Shown: positions 14,500-21,702 of the stretch, piece after piece
How the letters are laid out: the number at the start of each line of letters is the position of its first letter
Position numbering within the stretch: the first letter of the stretch is position 1
From: Planctomycetaceae bacterium
GTDB lineage: Bacteria; Planctomycetota; Planctomycetia; Planctomycetales; Planctomycetaceae
Assembly (NCBI GenBank): GCA_027000105.1
Contig: JALTOP010000134.1
Span: 1 to 22,757 of the forward strand
Length of the DNA: 22,757 bases
Reading direction: 5' to 3'
Translations under genes and position numbers: made by a program
The notes under the pieces: model-generated
Databases searched by the model: none
Told to the model about the DNA's origin: nothing
Seen by the model: the letters and a program-made list of their open reading frames with translations, nothing else

Positions 14500-15537
14500 T
14501 TATTTTTGTTGCGGGTCCGGCCCCAGCTTGTATTTCTTGATCTCTTCTTCGCTGGGGCGTCTCAACGGTCGAATGATACGGAAGCCAACATGAGAAGCAT
14601 CTGTGTGATACCAAATACTTTTGGGAAGCTGCGGATCACGGGTCTTCCAAATAGGATCCGATTTCTGACGCGAGGCAGATCGCAGGTAATCCGGATCGTC
14701 GTCCCAGGAACCACCGCGAACAACTCGAGGATAGAGTGTGGTTGGAACCGCAATCGGGAAAACGGCAGGCTTGTCTCCCGCAGTTTTCGAGTAGAAGTCT
14801 GGAATATATTGATCCAGGCACCACTCGGCTACATTGCCGTGCATGTCGTACAATCCCCACGGGTTCGGTTTTTTCTGCCCAACTTTATGGTACTTTTCGT
14901 CCGAATTCTCGAAATACCAGGCATACTCGTCGATCTTCTTGGGATCGTCTCCCCAGGAATAGGCGGTTGTTGTTCCAGCACGACAGGCGTATTCCCATTC
15001 CGCCTCAGTCGGCAAGCGATAGTAATCCCCTGTGACTGCACTAAGCCATTCACAATAAGTTTTAGCCGCCAACTGTGTCATACAACTGGCTGGGTAGCCA
15101 TCGTGTCCCATACCGAACGTCATATCGCGATACTCTTTGGTTGGCCGTGTAACCGCATCAGCCTTTTTGTCGTTTTCGGTGGGTTTCAGTCTTGCCAACT
15201 GGCGCCTCTGGACATCAAGTTTATAGCGAAAGGTGTCGTATTCATCCCATGTGGTTTCATACTTCGACATCCAGAACGGCTCGATCTTTACCTCATGCAC
15301 CGGCCCTTCATCATCGGCCCGGTCTTTTTCTGTTTCGGGAGAGCCCATTTTGAAAACGCCCCCCGGTATCGGAACCATATCGACTTCGATATCCGTATAA
15401 GGTAAGGTGAGGGTGTAGGGCTTGAGTTCCTGTTTTTTCGCCTCCTCGCCATACACTGCGGAAGAGACGAAAGCCAACAGAGCCAACAAAGCAGAACACT
15501 TCAGAAAGCCGGTCAGATGTTGCATATTCAGTCGCAT
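14500..15537 (-). CDS. Exported SUMF1/FGE-like protein lacking the catalytic cysteines
   Basis: A 345-residue secreted protein of the formylglycine-generating-enzyme/SUMF1 fold (also seen in EgtB-like and PvdO-like proteins). A signal peptide (about 1-30, FLKCSALLALLAFVSSAVYG) precedes the domain at about 55-325. Hallmarks are PGGVFKMGS, EGPVHEV, RLPTEAEWEYACRAG (174-188), GLYDMHGNVAEW (228-239), RGGSW (274-278) and GFRIIRP near the end. In true FGEs the RGGS motif is followed by the two copper-binding active-site cysteines; here it reads RGGSWDDDPDYLRSASR, with none. It is therefore probably not a sulfatase activator. The start is ambiguous: TTG at 15543 is 5 nt and ATG at 15537 is 11 nt from AAGGA. 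It is divergent from apbE, 100 nt away, and the Gfo/Idh gene follows on the same strand. Confidence 0.9.
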   Translation of the reverse strand: MRLNMQHLTGFLKCSALLALLAFVSSAVYGEEAKKQELKPYTLTLPYTDIEVDMVPIPGGVFKMGSPETEKDRADDEGPVHEVKIEPFWMSKYETTWDEYDTFRYKLDVQRRQLARLKPTENDKKADAVTRPTKEYRDMTFGMGHDGYPASCMTQLAAKTYCEWLSAVTGDYYRLPTEAEWEYACRAGTTTAYSWGDDPKKIDEYAWYFENSDEKYHKVGQKKPNPWGLYDMHGNVAEWCLDQYIPDFYSKTAGDKPAVFPIAVPTTLYPRVVRGGSWDDDPDYLRSASRQKSDPIWKTRDPQLPKSIWYHTDASHVGFRIIRPLRRPSEEEIKKYKLGPDPQQK

Positions 15538-15608
15538 ATTCAAAAGGATCCTTGTTGCACAGTCTATTTATCTAATGATGGTCACGCCATTCCCAACGCC
15601 CCCACACA

Positions 15609-15631
15609 AAAAGAGGGCAGCTGCCTCTTTT
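15609..15631. terminator. Terminator-like hairpin just before the apbE start codon
   Basis: AAAAGAGG (15609-15616) and CCTCTTTT (15624-15631) form a perfect 8-bp stem with loop GCAGCTG. The shape, an A-flanked stem whose right arm ends in four Ts, resembles a short bidirectional intrinsic terminator. It ends 5 nt before the apbE ATG, in the interval between two divergent genes, so it lies within the leader of apbE and occupies the place where a ribosome binding site would be. Confidence 0.5.
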
Positions 15632-15636
15632 CGCAC

Positions 15637-16722
15637 ATGTTAATCGCCAGAAAACGGGAGAGTTCGCGGGGTATCCTCAGGTGGGAAACGGCACTTTATT
15701 GTCTGCTCTCCATAGTGATTACCAAAGTGACCTGTTGTCAAGCATTGGCAGGAGAACCGGGAACCGAAAAGCTGGAACGGTATGAGTTCCAACGGATTCG
15801 CATGGGCGTCCCCTGGCGTTTGGTATTCTACGCGGAAAGTGGCGAAAAAGCCATTGAGGCGGCAGAATCAGCCTTTTCCCGGGTAAAAGAACTGGATCGT
15901 ATGATGTCCGATTACGATCCTGATAGCGAATTGAATCAACTCTGCAAAAATTCGCGTCCCGGTAAACCTGTTCAAGTCAGTGAAGATCTATACCGCGTGA
16001 TAAAGTTCTCCGTTTGCCTTTATAACAGGACGAATGGGGATTTCGATATTACCGTGGGAGGTATTACCGATTTATGGCGGCGAGCCTGGCGAAAGAAAAA
16101 GATGCCGGCTGCGCAGAAAATTCGGGCGGAACTGGAAAAAGTTGGTTCCAATAAAATTCGCCTCGATTCTGCTCACCGGACAGTTGAGTTATTGCAACCG
16201 GAAATGCACCTTGATCTCGGTGCCATCGCCAAGGGATATGCGGCTGACGAAGCGTTGAAGGTACTTAAAAACAATGGTATTTGTCGTGTTCTGATCGATG
16301 CCTCCGGCGATATTGTTGTTGGTGATCCCCCTCCAGGGAAATCGGCCTGGGTAATCGGAATAGCTCCCTTGAAAAATCCCAAAGCGGAGCCGACGGAATT
16401 CCTGAACATCGCCAACGCTTCGGTTGCCACTTCCGGCGACGCCAACCGCTACGTTGAAATAGATGGAACCCGGTATTCACACATCGTCAATCCTCACACC
16501 GGGATCGGGTTGACCACTTCCAGTAGCGTCACAGTCATTTCACCTGATGGTGTCACTGCCGATGCGTTGGCATCAGCCCTGTCTCTTGTTGAACCATGTA
16601 CGAGGAAAAAGCTGCTTCAGCAGTATCACTCGGAAGCCTTCATCGTCATCGGCACGAAAAACGGAATTCAGACCTGGGAGTCGACCTGTTTCAACAGATA
16701 TCGCCGGAAACCAGCACAATAA
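15637..16722 (+). CDS. apbE: FAD:protein FMN transferase (ApbE family)
   Basis: A 361-residue ApbE-type flavin transferase, which attaches FMN covalently to a Thr or Ser in exported or membrane redox proteins, using FAD and Mg2+. An N-terminal hydrophobic segment (about 17-38, ending ALA-GE) suggests export. Family motifs are in order: MSDYDPDSELNQL (90-102), HLDLGAIAKGYAADEAL (191-207), LIDASGDI (219-226, where LxxxGGDI is usual), ASVATSGDANRY (261-272), YSHIVNPHTG (280-289) and GVTADALASALSLV (305-318). The frame is open to 15517, but that would overlap the divergent gene; ATG at 15637 was chosen although no Shine-Dalgarno is visible and a hairpin occupies the site. No obvious target protein (Nqr, Rnf or FMN-binding domain) is encoded nearby. 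It converges with the PLP enzyme gene, 37 nt apart. Confidence 0.93.
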   Translation: MLIARKRESSRGILRWETALYCLLSIVITKVTCCQALAGEPGTEKLERYEFQRIRMGVPWRLVFYAESGEKAIEAAESAFSRVKELDRMMSDYDPDSELNQLCKNSRPGKPVQVSEDLYRVIKFSVCLYNRTNGDFDITVGGITDLWRRAWRKKKMPAAQKIRAELEKVGSNKIRLDSAHRTVELLQPEMHLDLGAIAKGYAADEALKVLKNNGICRVLIDASGDIVVGDPPPGKSAWVIGIAPLKNPKAEPTEFLNIANASVATSGDANRYVEIDGTRYSHIVNPHTGIGLTTSSSVTVISPDGVTADALASALSLVEPCTRKKLLQQYHSEAFIVIGTKNGIQTWESTCFNRYRRKPAQ

Positions 16723-16759
16723 AGCAATGTACAACAAAGCAATACATAAAAAAAACAGT

Positions 16760-17746
16760 TCATGAAGGCGACTCGCGCCCGTTATCTCCCACGGATAAAA
16801 TGGCAGGGAGTTCGTTCAGATCGAGATTACCACCAGAGAGCACACAAACAACCTTTTTATCAGCGAATTTCTCCGGATGTTGCAACAGGGCGGCAACAGA
16901 AGCCCCGCCGGCCCCTTCAACCAGATTATGAGTCTGTTTCAAAATATGATAACAGGCCGAACGTAATTCCTGATCGCTCACGAGCACTGCTTCATCCATT
17001 ACTTCCTGCATAATTTGCAGCGTCAACCGGGCGGATGAGCGGGTGGCGATACCCTCGGCCCAGGTGTTGGCGGCTTTTGTTGTCTGCGGAGCCCCTTTTT
17101 TCCAGGAGCGGAAAACGGCATCTGCACCGCTGGCCTGTACTCCAATAATTTCCGTTTCCGGCCTGAGATGTTTGGCGACAATCCCGGTAGCACAAACGCC
17201 ACTACCCAACCCGACGGGAACGATGATTGCATCGGGATCGGGGAGTTCATCGAATATTTCCAGTCCCATCGAACCAACACCCGCAATCAATTTGGGTTCG
17301 TTAGCAGAATGTACGTAAATTCCCCCGTGAGAAAGCAATTCGGTTTCCAGATATTTTTTTGCCTCATCAAAGTCTGCTCCCTGTTCAATCAGGTTCGCTC
17401 CAAGATGACGGATGGCCTCATTTTTATCCGGGTTATTTCCTTCAGGCACGACAATCGTGCAAGGGACATCGAATTGCCGACAGGCATAGGCCAACGATTG
17501 CCCATGATTTCCAGTTGAACAACCGATGATTCCTCTAACACGATCTTCCGGACTTAATGATCCCACATAATTCACGCCACCACGAACCTTGAAGGCTCCA
17601 ACAGGTTGATGGTTTTCATGTTTCAAAAAGACCTGGCACCCGGCCAGTTTGGACAACCCCGGCCATTCATAAAGAGGCGTCTGTCTGAGAATCTGACGGA
17701 CAAGCGGCAAAGCCTTTTCGATATCTTCAAAATTGACTGATAACAT
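16760..17746 (-). CDS. PLP-dependent threonine dehydratase-like enzyme
   Basis: A 328-residue fold-type II PLP enzyme related to threonine/serine ammonia-lyases, which remove the amino group from hydroxy-amino acids to give 2-oxo acids. The PLP lysine is Lys53 in GAFKVRGG; STGNHGQS (77-84) is the substrate-binding loop; VEGAG is at 276-280; SGGN is at 304-307. There is no C-terminal ACT regulatory domain, as in catabolic types. The phosphate-binding glycine loop is VGLGSG (178-183) rather than the usual GGGGL, and PVGAFK replaces TGSFK, so the substrate could be a different beta-hydroxy amino acid. The start at 17746 has only a weak AAG-containing ribosome binding site. It lies 93 nt downstream of the amidohydrolase gene on the same strand. 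A T8 tract follows soon after the stop codon. Confidence 0.9.
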   Translation of the reverse strand: MLSVNFEDIEKALPLVRQILRQTPLYEWPGLSKLAGCQVFLKHENHQPVGAFKVRGGVNYVGSLSPEDRVRGIIGCSTGNHGQSLAYACRQFDVPCTIVVPEGNNPDKNEAIRHLGANLIEQGADFDEAKKYLETELLSHGGIYVHSANEPKLIAGVGSMGLEIFDELPDPDAIIVPVGLGSGVCATGIVAKHLRPETEIIGVQASGADAVFRSWKKGAPQTTKAANTWAEGIATRSSARLTLQIMQEVMDEAVLVSDQELRSACYHILKQTHNLVEGAGGASVAALLQHPEKFADKKVVCVLSGGNLDLNELPAILSVGDNGRESPS

Positions 17747-17839
17747 GGAATCGCTTCAGCTATGCGAAATATATGCGACATAAATGAACTGTTGTTCGAA
17801 TTTTCAAAACCGGTTTTTCGAATCTTTGCCACCGCTTCA

Positions 17840-18865
17840 TCAACAACCGGAACCGGTGACCAACTCGTGAGCCGTATTGTAGAACAGATCCCGAATTTCC
17901 GATTCTCCCATCTGTAGCAGATCAGCAGCCCGCTTCATCGCGCGCAACTGCTCGTAACGGGTAAACGTCATTTCCGCGTTACAGTGATCCAGATTGAGTC
18001 GATGATTTTCCGGCCCGAGATACGCCCAGCCGAAACCGAAACTGATATACTTGCCCCGCAAAACTCCTACGGGAAGGTCGTCGCTGCCGTACATCACCCG
18101 ACCGGAAGGAACTGATTTGAGCAATGTGGCAATCGCATCCGTTTCGCACACCGAAGAAGTATCGTACCAGAGATTGGGAAGTTCACGCAAAACAGGGGCT
18201 GCCCGTTCAATGGCCCAGGTGGAATAACTTCGCGCACAGTGAGCCAAAATCCAACGGACATTCGGATACCGTCGGCACAAATGCTGCAAATCCTTCAGGT
18301 TGTCAGGATCGGCTACCCCATCTGGTTTGGAAAGGTGCATCATGATGATTAAACCGCGATCGTGGGCGATTTCAATTTGATGCTCGGGCATGAAATCGGT
18401 TATCGAACAATGAACAGCGTCTGCGTTGGCGGAGTAGAAGCGATACGGTTTGAAACCGAGGAAGTGAAAGCGGTCGAGTTGCCTGTTGATATCTTCCGCC
18501 GTCATGCCGGGATGAACCAGCATCAGGCCGGCAGATGAAGAATCGCAGGCAATTTGCTCGGCGAGATAACTGTTGGAGGCATCGAAATCGCAGAGGGGAG
18601 CAAAGGGAAACGGGAATGAGAGCCGATGCACTTCCCGTCCCGGCATCAGTACGGCATCGGTCTGTTCGAGCAGGGCGAACGAAGCCTGCTCATACCAGGG
18701 CACGACCAGTCTGGCCAATCCTCCTTCATTTTTCTTTGGATCGAGATTGAATTCCCACCGATAAATGTGGCTGTGCGCGTCAAAAACTTTCTTTGGAACA
18801 AAATCATCCAGTTCCCGTTCCCAAATCCTGCGATCAATCTCTCTCAACTCCACAGGAGCATCCAT
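17840..18865 (-). CDS. TIM-barrel metal-dependent hydrolase (amidohydrolase_2)
   Basis: A 341-residue cytoplasmic metal-dependent hydrolase of the amidohydrolase-2 (ACMSD-like/2-pyrone-4,6-dicarboxylate hydrolase-like) superfamily, whose members hydrolyse or decarboxylate small carboxylated substrates. Metal-binding elements are visible: HxH in FDAHSHIYR (His31 and His33), GFKPY (Lys139), MMHLSK (His177), LAHCAR (His209) and YGSDDLP (Asp262). No signal peptide. The frame is open to a GTG at 18913, but ATG at 18865 has GGAA with an 8-nt spacer and gives a standard-length protein. It begins 63 nt downstream of the sulfatase stop codon and precedes the PLP enzyme on the same strand, suggesting a three-gene unit. 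The substrate is unknown; I would not transfer a specific name. Confidence 0.9.
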   Translation of the reverse strand: MDAPVELREIDRRIWERELDDFVPKKVFDAHSHIYRWEFNLDPKKNEGGLARLVVPWYEQASFALLEQTDAVLMPGREVHRLSFPFPFAPLCDFDASNSYLAEQIACDSSSAGLMLVHPGMTAEDINRQLDRFHFLGFKPYRFYSANADAVHCSITDFMPEHQIEIAHDRGLIIMMHLSKPDGVADPDNLKDLQHLCRRYPNVRWILAHCARSYSTWAIERAAPVLRELPNLWYDTSSVCETDAIATLLKSVPSGRVMYGSDDLPVGVLRGKYISFGFGWAYLGPENHRLNLDHCNAEMTFTRYEQLRAMKRAADLLQMGESEIRDLFYNTAHELVTGSGC

Positions 18866-18928
18866 ATGTTTTATTCCAGCTTTTATTCCAGGTCGGCAGG
18901 AAGATAATGTCACTCGGAAAACAATTGC

Positions 18929-20314
18929 CTATTCGGGAGCGGGAATCGATCCCTTGCGCTGCCAGGGGATTTCACCATATCGTTGAATCTCTCTTCTCAA
19001 TGCCGCGGCGAGTTCCCGATAGATTCGGGGAGCTTTTGTTTTGAGGTCATTTTTTTCCATCGGATCCTGTTTCAGATTATAGAGTTCGAGTGGTTCAAAC
19101 GGATTGTTCTGAAGCAGTTTCCAATCGCCACGGATGACTGCTTCGATCGTCTTGCCGTTGTATCGCAGGCCTCCTTCACGCCGACGGAAAAAGAGATGAT
19201 GACGAAGTTTTGGCTGCTGTTTCCCCAACAGAGTGGGAAGAATGCTTTTTCCATCGAGATCTTCGTTCGGCGAGACACCCGCCAATTCGAGGATTGTTGG
19301 AAACAGATCCATACTCATCGCCCTGAAAGCGGTTTGCGATCCCGGTTTGATTTTTCCCGGCCAGACGAGAGCCGTCGGGACTTTCAAGCCCCCCTCATAC
19401 ATGCTCTGTTTACCGTCCCGCAACCGACCGTTATTCGCCCCCGCACTCAACTGCCCACCGTTGTCCGAAGAGAAAATGATCATCGTGTTGTCTGCCATGC
19501 CCGTTTCTTTCAAGGTTCGCATGACCCGGCCGATTCCATCGTCGAGGTGCTCAATCAAGGCGACCAGTTTGGCTCTTTTTTCTGTGATCCCCTTCTCTCT
19601 CTCGAGCACTTTTTTCAGCCAGTCGGCAGGCGGCTGGATTGGTGTATGCGGAGCATTGTAAGCGAGATAGAGAAAGAACGGCTTTTCCGGCGTTTTCGCT
19701 CTTTCCCTCAGATAATCGCAACTCCACTGTGTGAACAGATCGGTCGCGTGACCGGTCGGGTCGATCGTTTCATTGTTGAGACGCATGTAGTTGTTGCCGT
19801 GCCTGAGGTGGTTGTAGTAATCATCCATCATATCGCCGAGGAAACCGTGGAAATGGTCGAAGCCCCGCTGATTCGGTCTGTTTTCCTCTTCGAGCCCCAA
19901 GTGCCACTTCCCAATAATCGCGCTGTGATAACCAGCCGACTTCAACAGCACCGGTAAGAGAGTTGTTTCAGCAGAAAGATATCCCCAGTTGTTATTTGAA
20001 TGCGTTCTGATCACTCCGGGCACTCCCACGCGATCCTGATACTTTCCGGAAAGCAACGCTGCCCGAGTGGGAGAACAGACCGGACAATTCGCATAAAAAT
20101 TGCTGAAACGCATTCCGCTTGCAACAAGACGATCAATATGAGGTGACTTCAGATCGGTCGCTCCGTAACTGGAAAGGTCGCCATAGCCGAGATCGTCTGC
20201 CAGTATGAGAATGACATTCGGTTTCGGAGCAGCTCCAACCGATGAAGAGGACTGCAAAAGGACAATCACGATCACAAATACTGCTAAACAGGACATGTTT
20301 GATAAACGGGACAT
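18929..20314 (-). CDS. Exported type I sulfatase (arylsulfatase family)
   Basis: A 461-residue secreted sulfatase that hydrolyses sulfate esters, probably of sulfated polysaccharides or related compounds in the periplasm or outside the cell. The signal peptide (about 1-29, CLAVFVIVIVLLQSSSSVGAA) is followed by LILADDLGYGD with metal ligands Asp40 and Asp41. The activation motif CSPTR is intact at 80-84, so Cys80 needs conversion to formylglycine. Other active-site elements are GKWHLG (135-140), APHTP (His223), SSDNGG (Asp284-Asn285) and GGLKVP (Lys311). Length and motif set are typical of family S1 sulfatases. The start at 20314 has only GAAAGA upstream; Met7 is an alternative. It is the first gene of a minus-strand run with the amidohydrolase and PLP enzyme. 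Confidence 0.95.
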   Translation of the reverse strand: MSRLSNMSCLAVFVIVIVLLQSSSSVGAAPKPNVILILADDLGYGDLSSYGATDLKSPHIDRLVASGMRFSNFYANCPVCSPTRAALLSGKYQDRVGVPGVIRTHSNNNWGYLSAETTLLPVLLKSAGYHSAIIGKWHLGLEEENRPNQRGFDHFHGFLGDMMDDYYNHLRHGNNYMRLNNETIDPTGHATDLFTQWSCDYLRERAKTPEKPFFLYLAYNAPHTPIQPPADWLKKVLEREKGITEKRAKLVALIEHLDDGIGRVMRTLKETGMADNTMIIFSSDNGGQLSAGANNGRLRDGKQSMYEGGLKVPTALVWPGKIKPGSQTAFRAMSMDLFPTILELAGVSPNEDLDGKSILPTLLGKQQPKLRHHLFFRRREGGLRYNGKTIEAVIRGDWKLLQNNPFEPLELYNLKQDPMEKNDLKTKAPRIYRELAAALRREIQRYGEIPWQRKGSIPAPE

Positions 20315-20415
20315 GTTTGAATCTTTCGTTGAACTTCAACTGTGGTTGCTCGGGAAAATTACTGCAAGCAGCATATGATGCGACATATTTCGTGGCATTT
20401 GGTAGATGAAAAGCG

Positions 20416-20445
20416 TCTGATAGCGTCGAATCTGATAGCATCGGA
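20416..20445. repeat. Two-copy 15-bp tandem repeat upstream of the sulfatase
   Basis: TCTGATAGCGTCGAA (20416-20430) is followed directly by TCTGATAGCATCGGA (20431-20445), 13 of 15 positions identical. A small hairpin, GATGT/ACATC with a TCG loop, follows at about 20447-20459. The repeat lies about 100 nt upstream of the sulfatase start, between two minus-strand genes, where it could be a regulator site. Confidence 0.6.
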
Positions 20446-20489
20446 TGATGTTCGACATCAATCTGAATGTTTGATGTTAAAGTGTGACA

Positions 20490-21203
20490 CTATTTAGATC
20501 CCCTGTTTTTTGCCGCTCTGGCGATGCGGGCTTCTTCGCGTCGTCCTTCAAGAGCCTCGATTTCCGTTGCCTGGCCTCGCAAGTAGAAGAAGAAACCTGC
20601 AACAAGGCCGATAGCCGCTGCGGAAAGAACAGCTGCCGGACTGGCCGTAAAATTGGAATTCTCGGTTGCAGCCTGGGTTGTGTAGAACAGACCAACCAGA
20701 GAAATGACCAACCCCTGCATATCAGTCAGAATTTGCGAGAAGGAAAATCCCCCTCGAACAAGAACAGCGAGTTTACCAATGACCAGTTGCAAGGCAAAAC
20801 TGACCACGCCCGAAACCATCACCGCAAACGCGATCCAGTAAAAAGAAGAAAACGACATGTACTCCGCCATTGAATAGATTGGTTCCAGGATGCCAGCCGA
20901 GTATTTTTTCGCGTCGTCACTTTCGTCTATCTTCTTTGCGATTTCTTCCTGTTTTATCTTCACGGCTTCAACTGCTTCCTGCGAACGCTCTTTGACGGTT
21001 TCCAGGGCCTCTTCCACTTTCTCTCCCGGTTTCGCCGCTTCTGTTTTCCCGGCAGGTTTTTCCTCGGCAGAAGTGGCAGATGCAGAAGAGACGGGATCAA
21101 CCGGTTTTTCATCGGCCACTACCAACTTCCCACCCAGGCCGAAACAAAACAATATCGCAAACAGACAGATTAACGAAACAGGCTTCGCGGTTTCCCAGAA
21201 CAT
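20490..21203 (-). CDS. Exported membrane protein with coiled coil, unknown function
   Basis: A 237-residue protein. A signal peptide (about 1-30, LICLFAILFCFGLGG) precedes a charged Ala/Glu/Lys-rich segment at about 35-100 (EEKPAGKTEAAKPGEKVEEALETVKERSQEAVEAV), which is likely helical coiled coil. Three predicted membrane helices follow at about 118-148, 162-180 and 188-208, and the C-terminus is basic (RREEARIARAAKNRGSK). The frame is open to 21350, but ATG at 21203 has AAGGGA at a 6-nt spacer and starts the signal peptide. I do not recognise the family; the coiled coil plus small membrane bundle suggests a scaffold or assembly role, which is only a guess. It lies 175 nt upstream of the sulfatase on the same strand and is divergent from the tRNA gene. 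Confidence 0.75.
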   Translation of the reverse strand: MFWETAKPVSLICLFAILFCFGLGGKLVVADEKPVDPVSSASATSAEEKPAGKTEAAKPGEKVEEALETVKERSQEAVEAVKIKQEEIAKKIDESDDAKKYSAGILEPIYSMAEYMSFSSFYWIAFAVMVSGVVSFALQLVIGKLAVLVRGGFSFSQILTDMQGLVISLVGLFYTTQAATENSNFTASPAAVLSAAAIGLVAGFFFYLRGQATEIEALEGRREEARIARAAKNRGSK

Positions 21204-21463
21204 GATTATTCCCTTCGTGCTGTCAGTACCGAACCGGCAAGTCCATGATGGATGCTTCTTCTTCGCATGCCGCATGAAACAGATATCGGTCTCGATTCTA
21301 ATCGTAGCGACTGCAATGAACCAGCCAAGCTGGAAGGGAAATGGCCCCAAAACAGGGAGAATTCCGGTAAGGCAGCTTTCCCGAATTTCGGCGAATTCCG
21401 GTGAAATCTGTTTTTCACTTTTTCCAGCTTCGCCAATCGGTTATTATCCAGGGGAGATCCTGT

Positions 21464-21534
21464 GCGGCTGTGGTGTAGTGGCAACACGGAAGCTTCCCAA
21501 GCTTCAGATGAGGGTTCGATTCCCTTCAGCCGCT
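21464..21534 (+). tRNA. tRNA-Gly(CCC)
   Basis: A complete cloverleaf is visible. Acceptor stem GCGGCTG (21464-21470) pairs with CAGCCGC (21527-21533), with T as the discriminator at 21534. The D arm is GTGT/ACAC, the anticodon stem GAAGC/GCTTC (21489-21493, 21501-21505) closes loop TTCCCAA with anticodon CCC at 21496-21498, and the T arm is GAGGG-TTCGATT-CCCTT. It decodes GGG. The 3' CCA is not encoded, and a T5 tract that begins at the discriminator probably ends transcription. TATTAT at 21442-21447 is a plausible -10 element with no good -35. Confidence 0.95.
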
Positions 21535-21604
21535 TTTTGCGTGGAATCGGCGTACCTGTTTGATATCGCTTTGATACGGGTTTGAGATGCTTTTTGCGAT
21601 TCCA
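21532..21604. repeat. Short direct and inverted repeats at the tRNA-Gly 3' end
   Basis: GCTTTTTGCG occurs at 21532-21541, overlapping the tRNA 3' end, and again at 21589-21598. TGGAATCG (21542-21549) and CGATTCCA (21597-21604) form an inverted repeat next to them. A further degenerate copy, TTGCGTGAAAT, follows near 21607. No integrase gene is present in the window. Confidence 0.5.
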
Positions 21605-21702
21605 TCTTGCGTGAAATAGCCGTTTCTGCGACCATTCAAGCCCTCAAGCCCGGTCGGGCATGTTCGCTTCAGTTTCAGGCAGAATAAACAGGTGGTGACA
21701 GG

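Noticed and set aside
14506..15405. 299-codon + strand frame opposite the FGE-like gene
   Set aside because: Antisense shadow; no domain and no ribosome binding site.
18983..19957. 324-codon + strand frame opposite the sulfatase
   Set aside because: Antisense shadow of a sulfatase with all active-site motifs.
14500..20314. An FGE plus sulfatase activation pair
   Set aside because: The SUMF1 protein lacks the cysteines needed for formylglycine formation and is about 3.4 kb away on a different transcript.
21464..21604. Integrative element attachment site at tRNA-Gly
   Set aside because: The shared sequence is only 10 bp and no integrase or mobile gene is present, so I list the repeats but do not call an att site.
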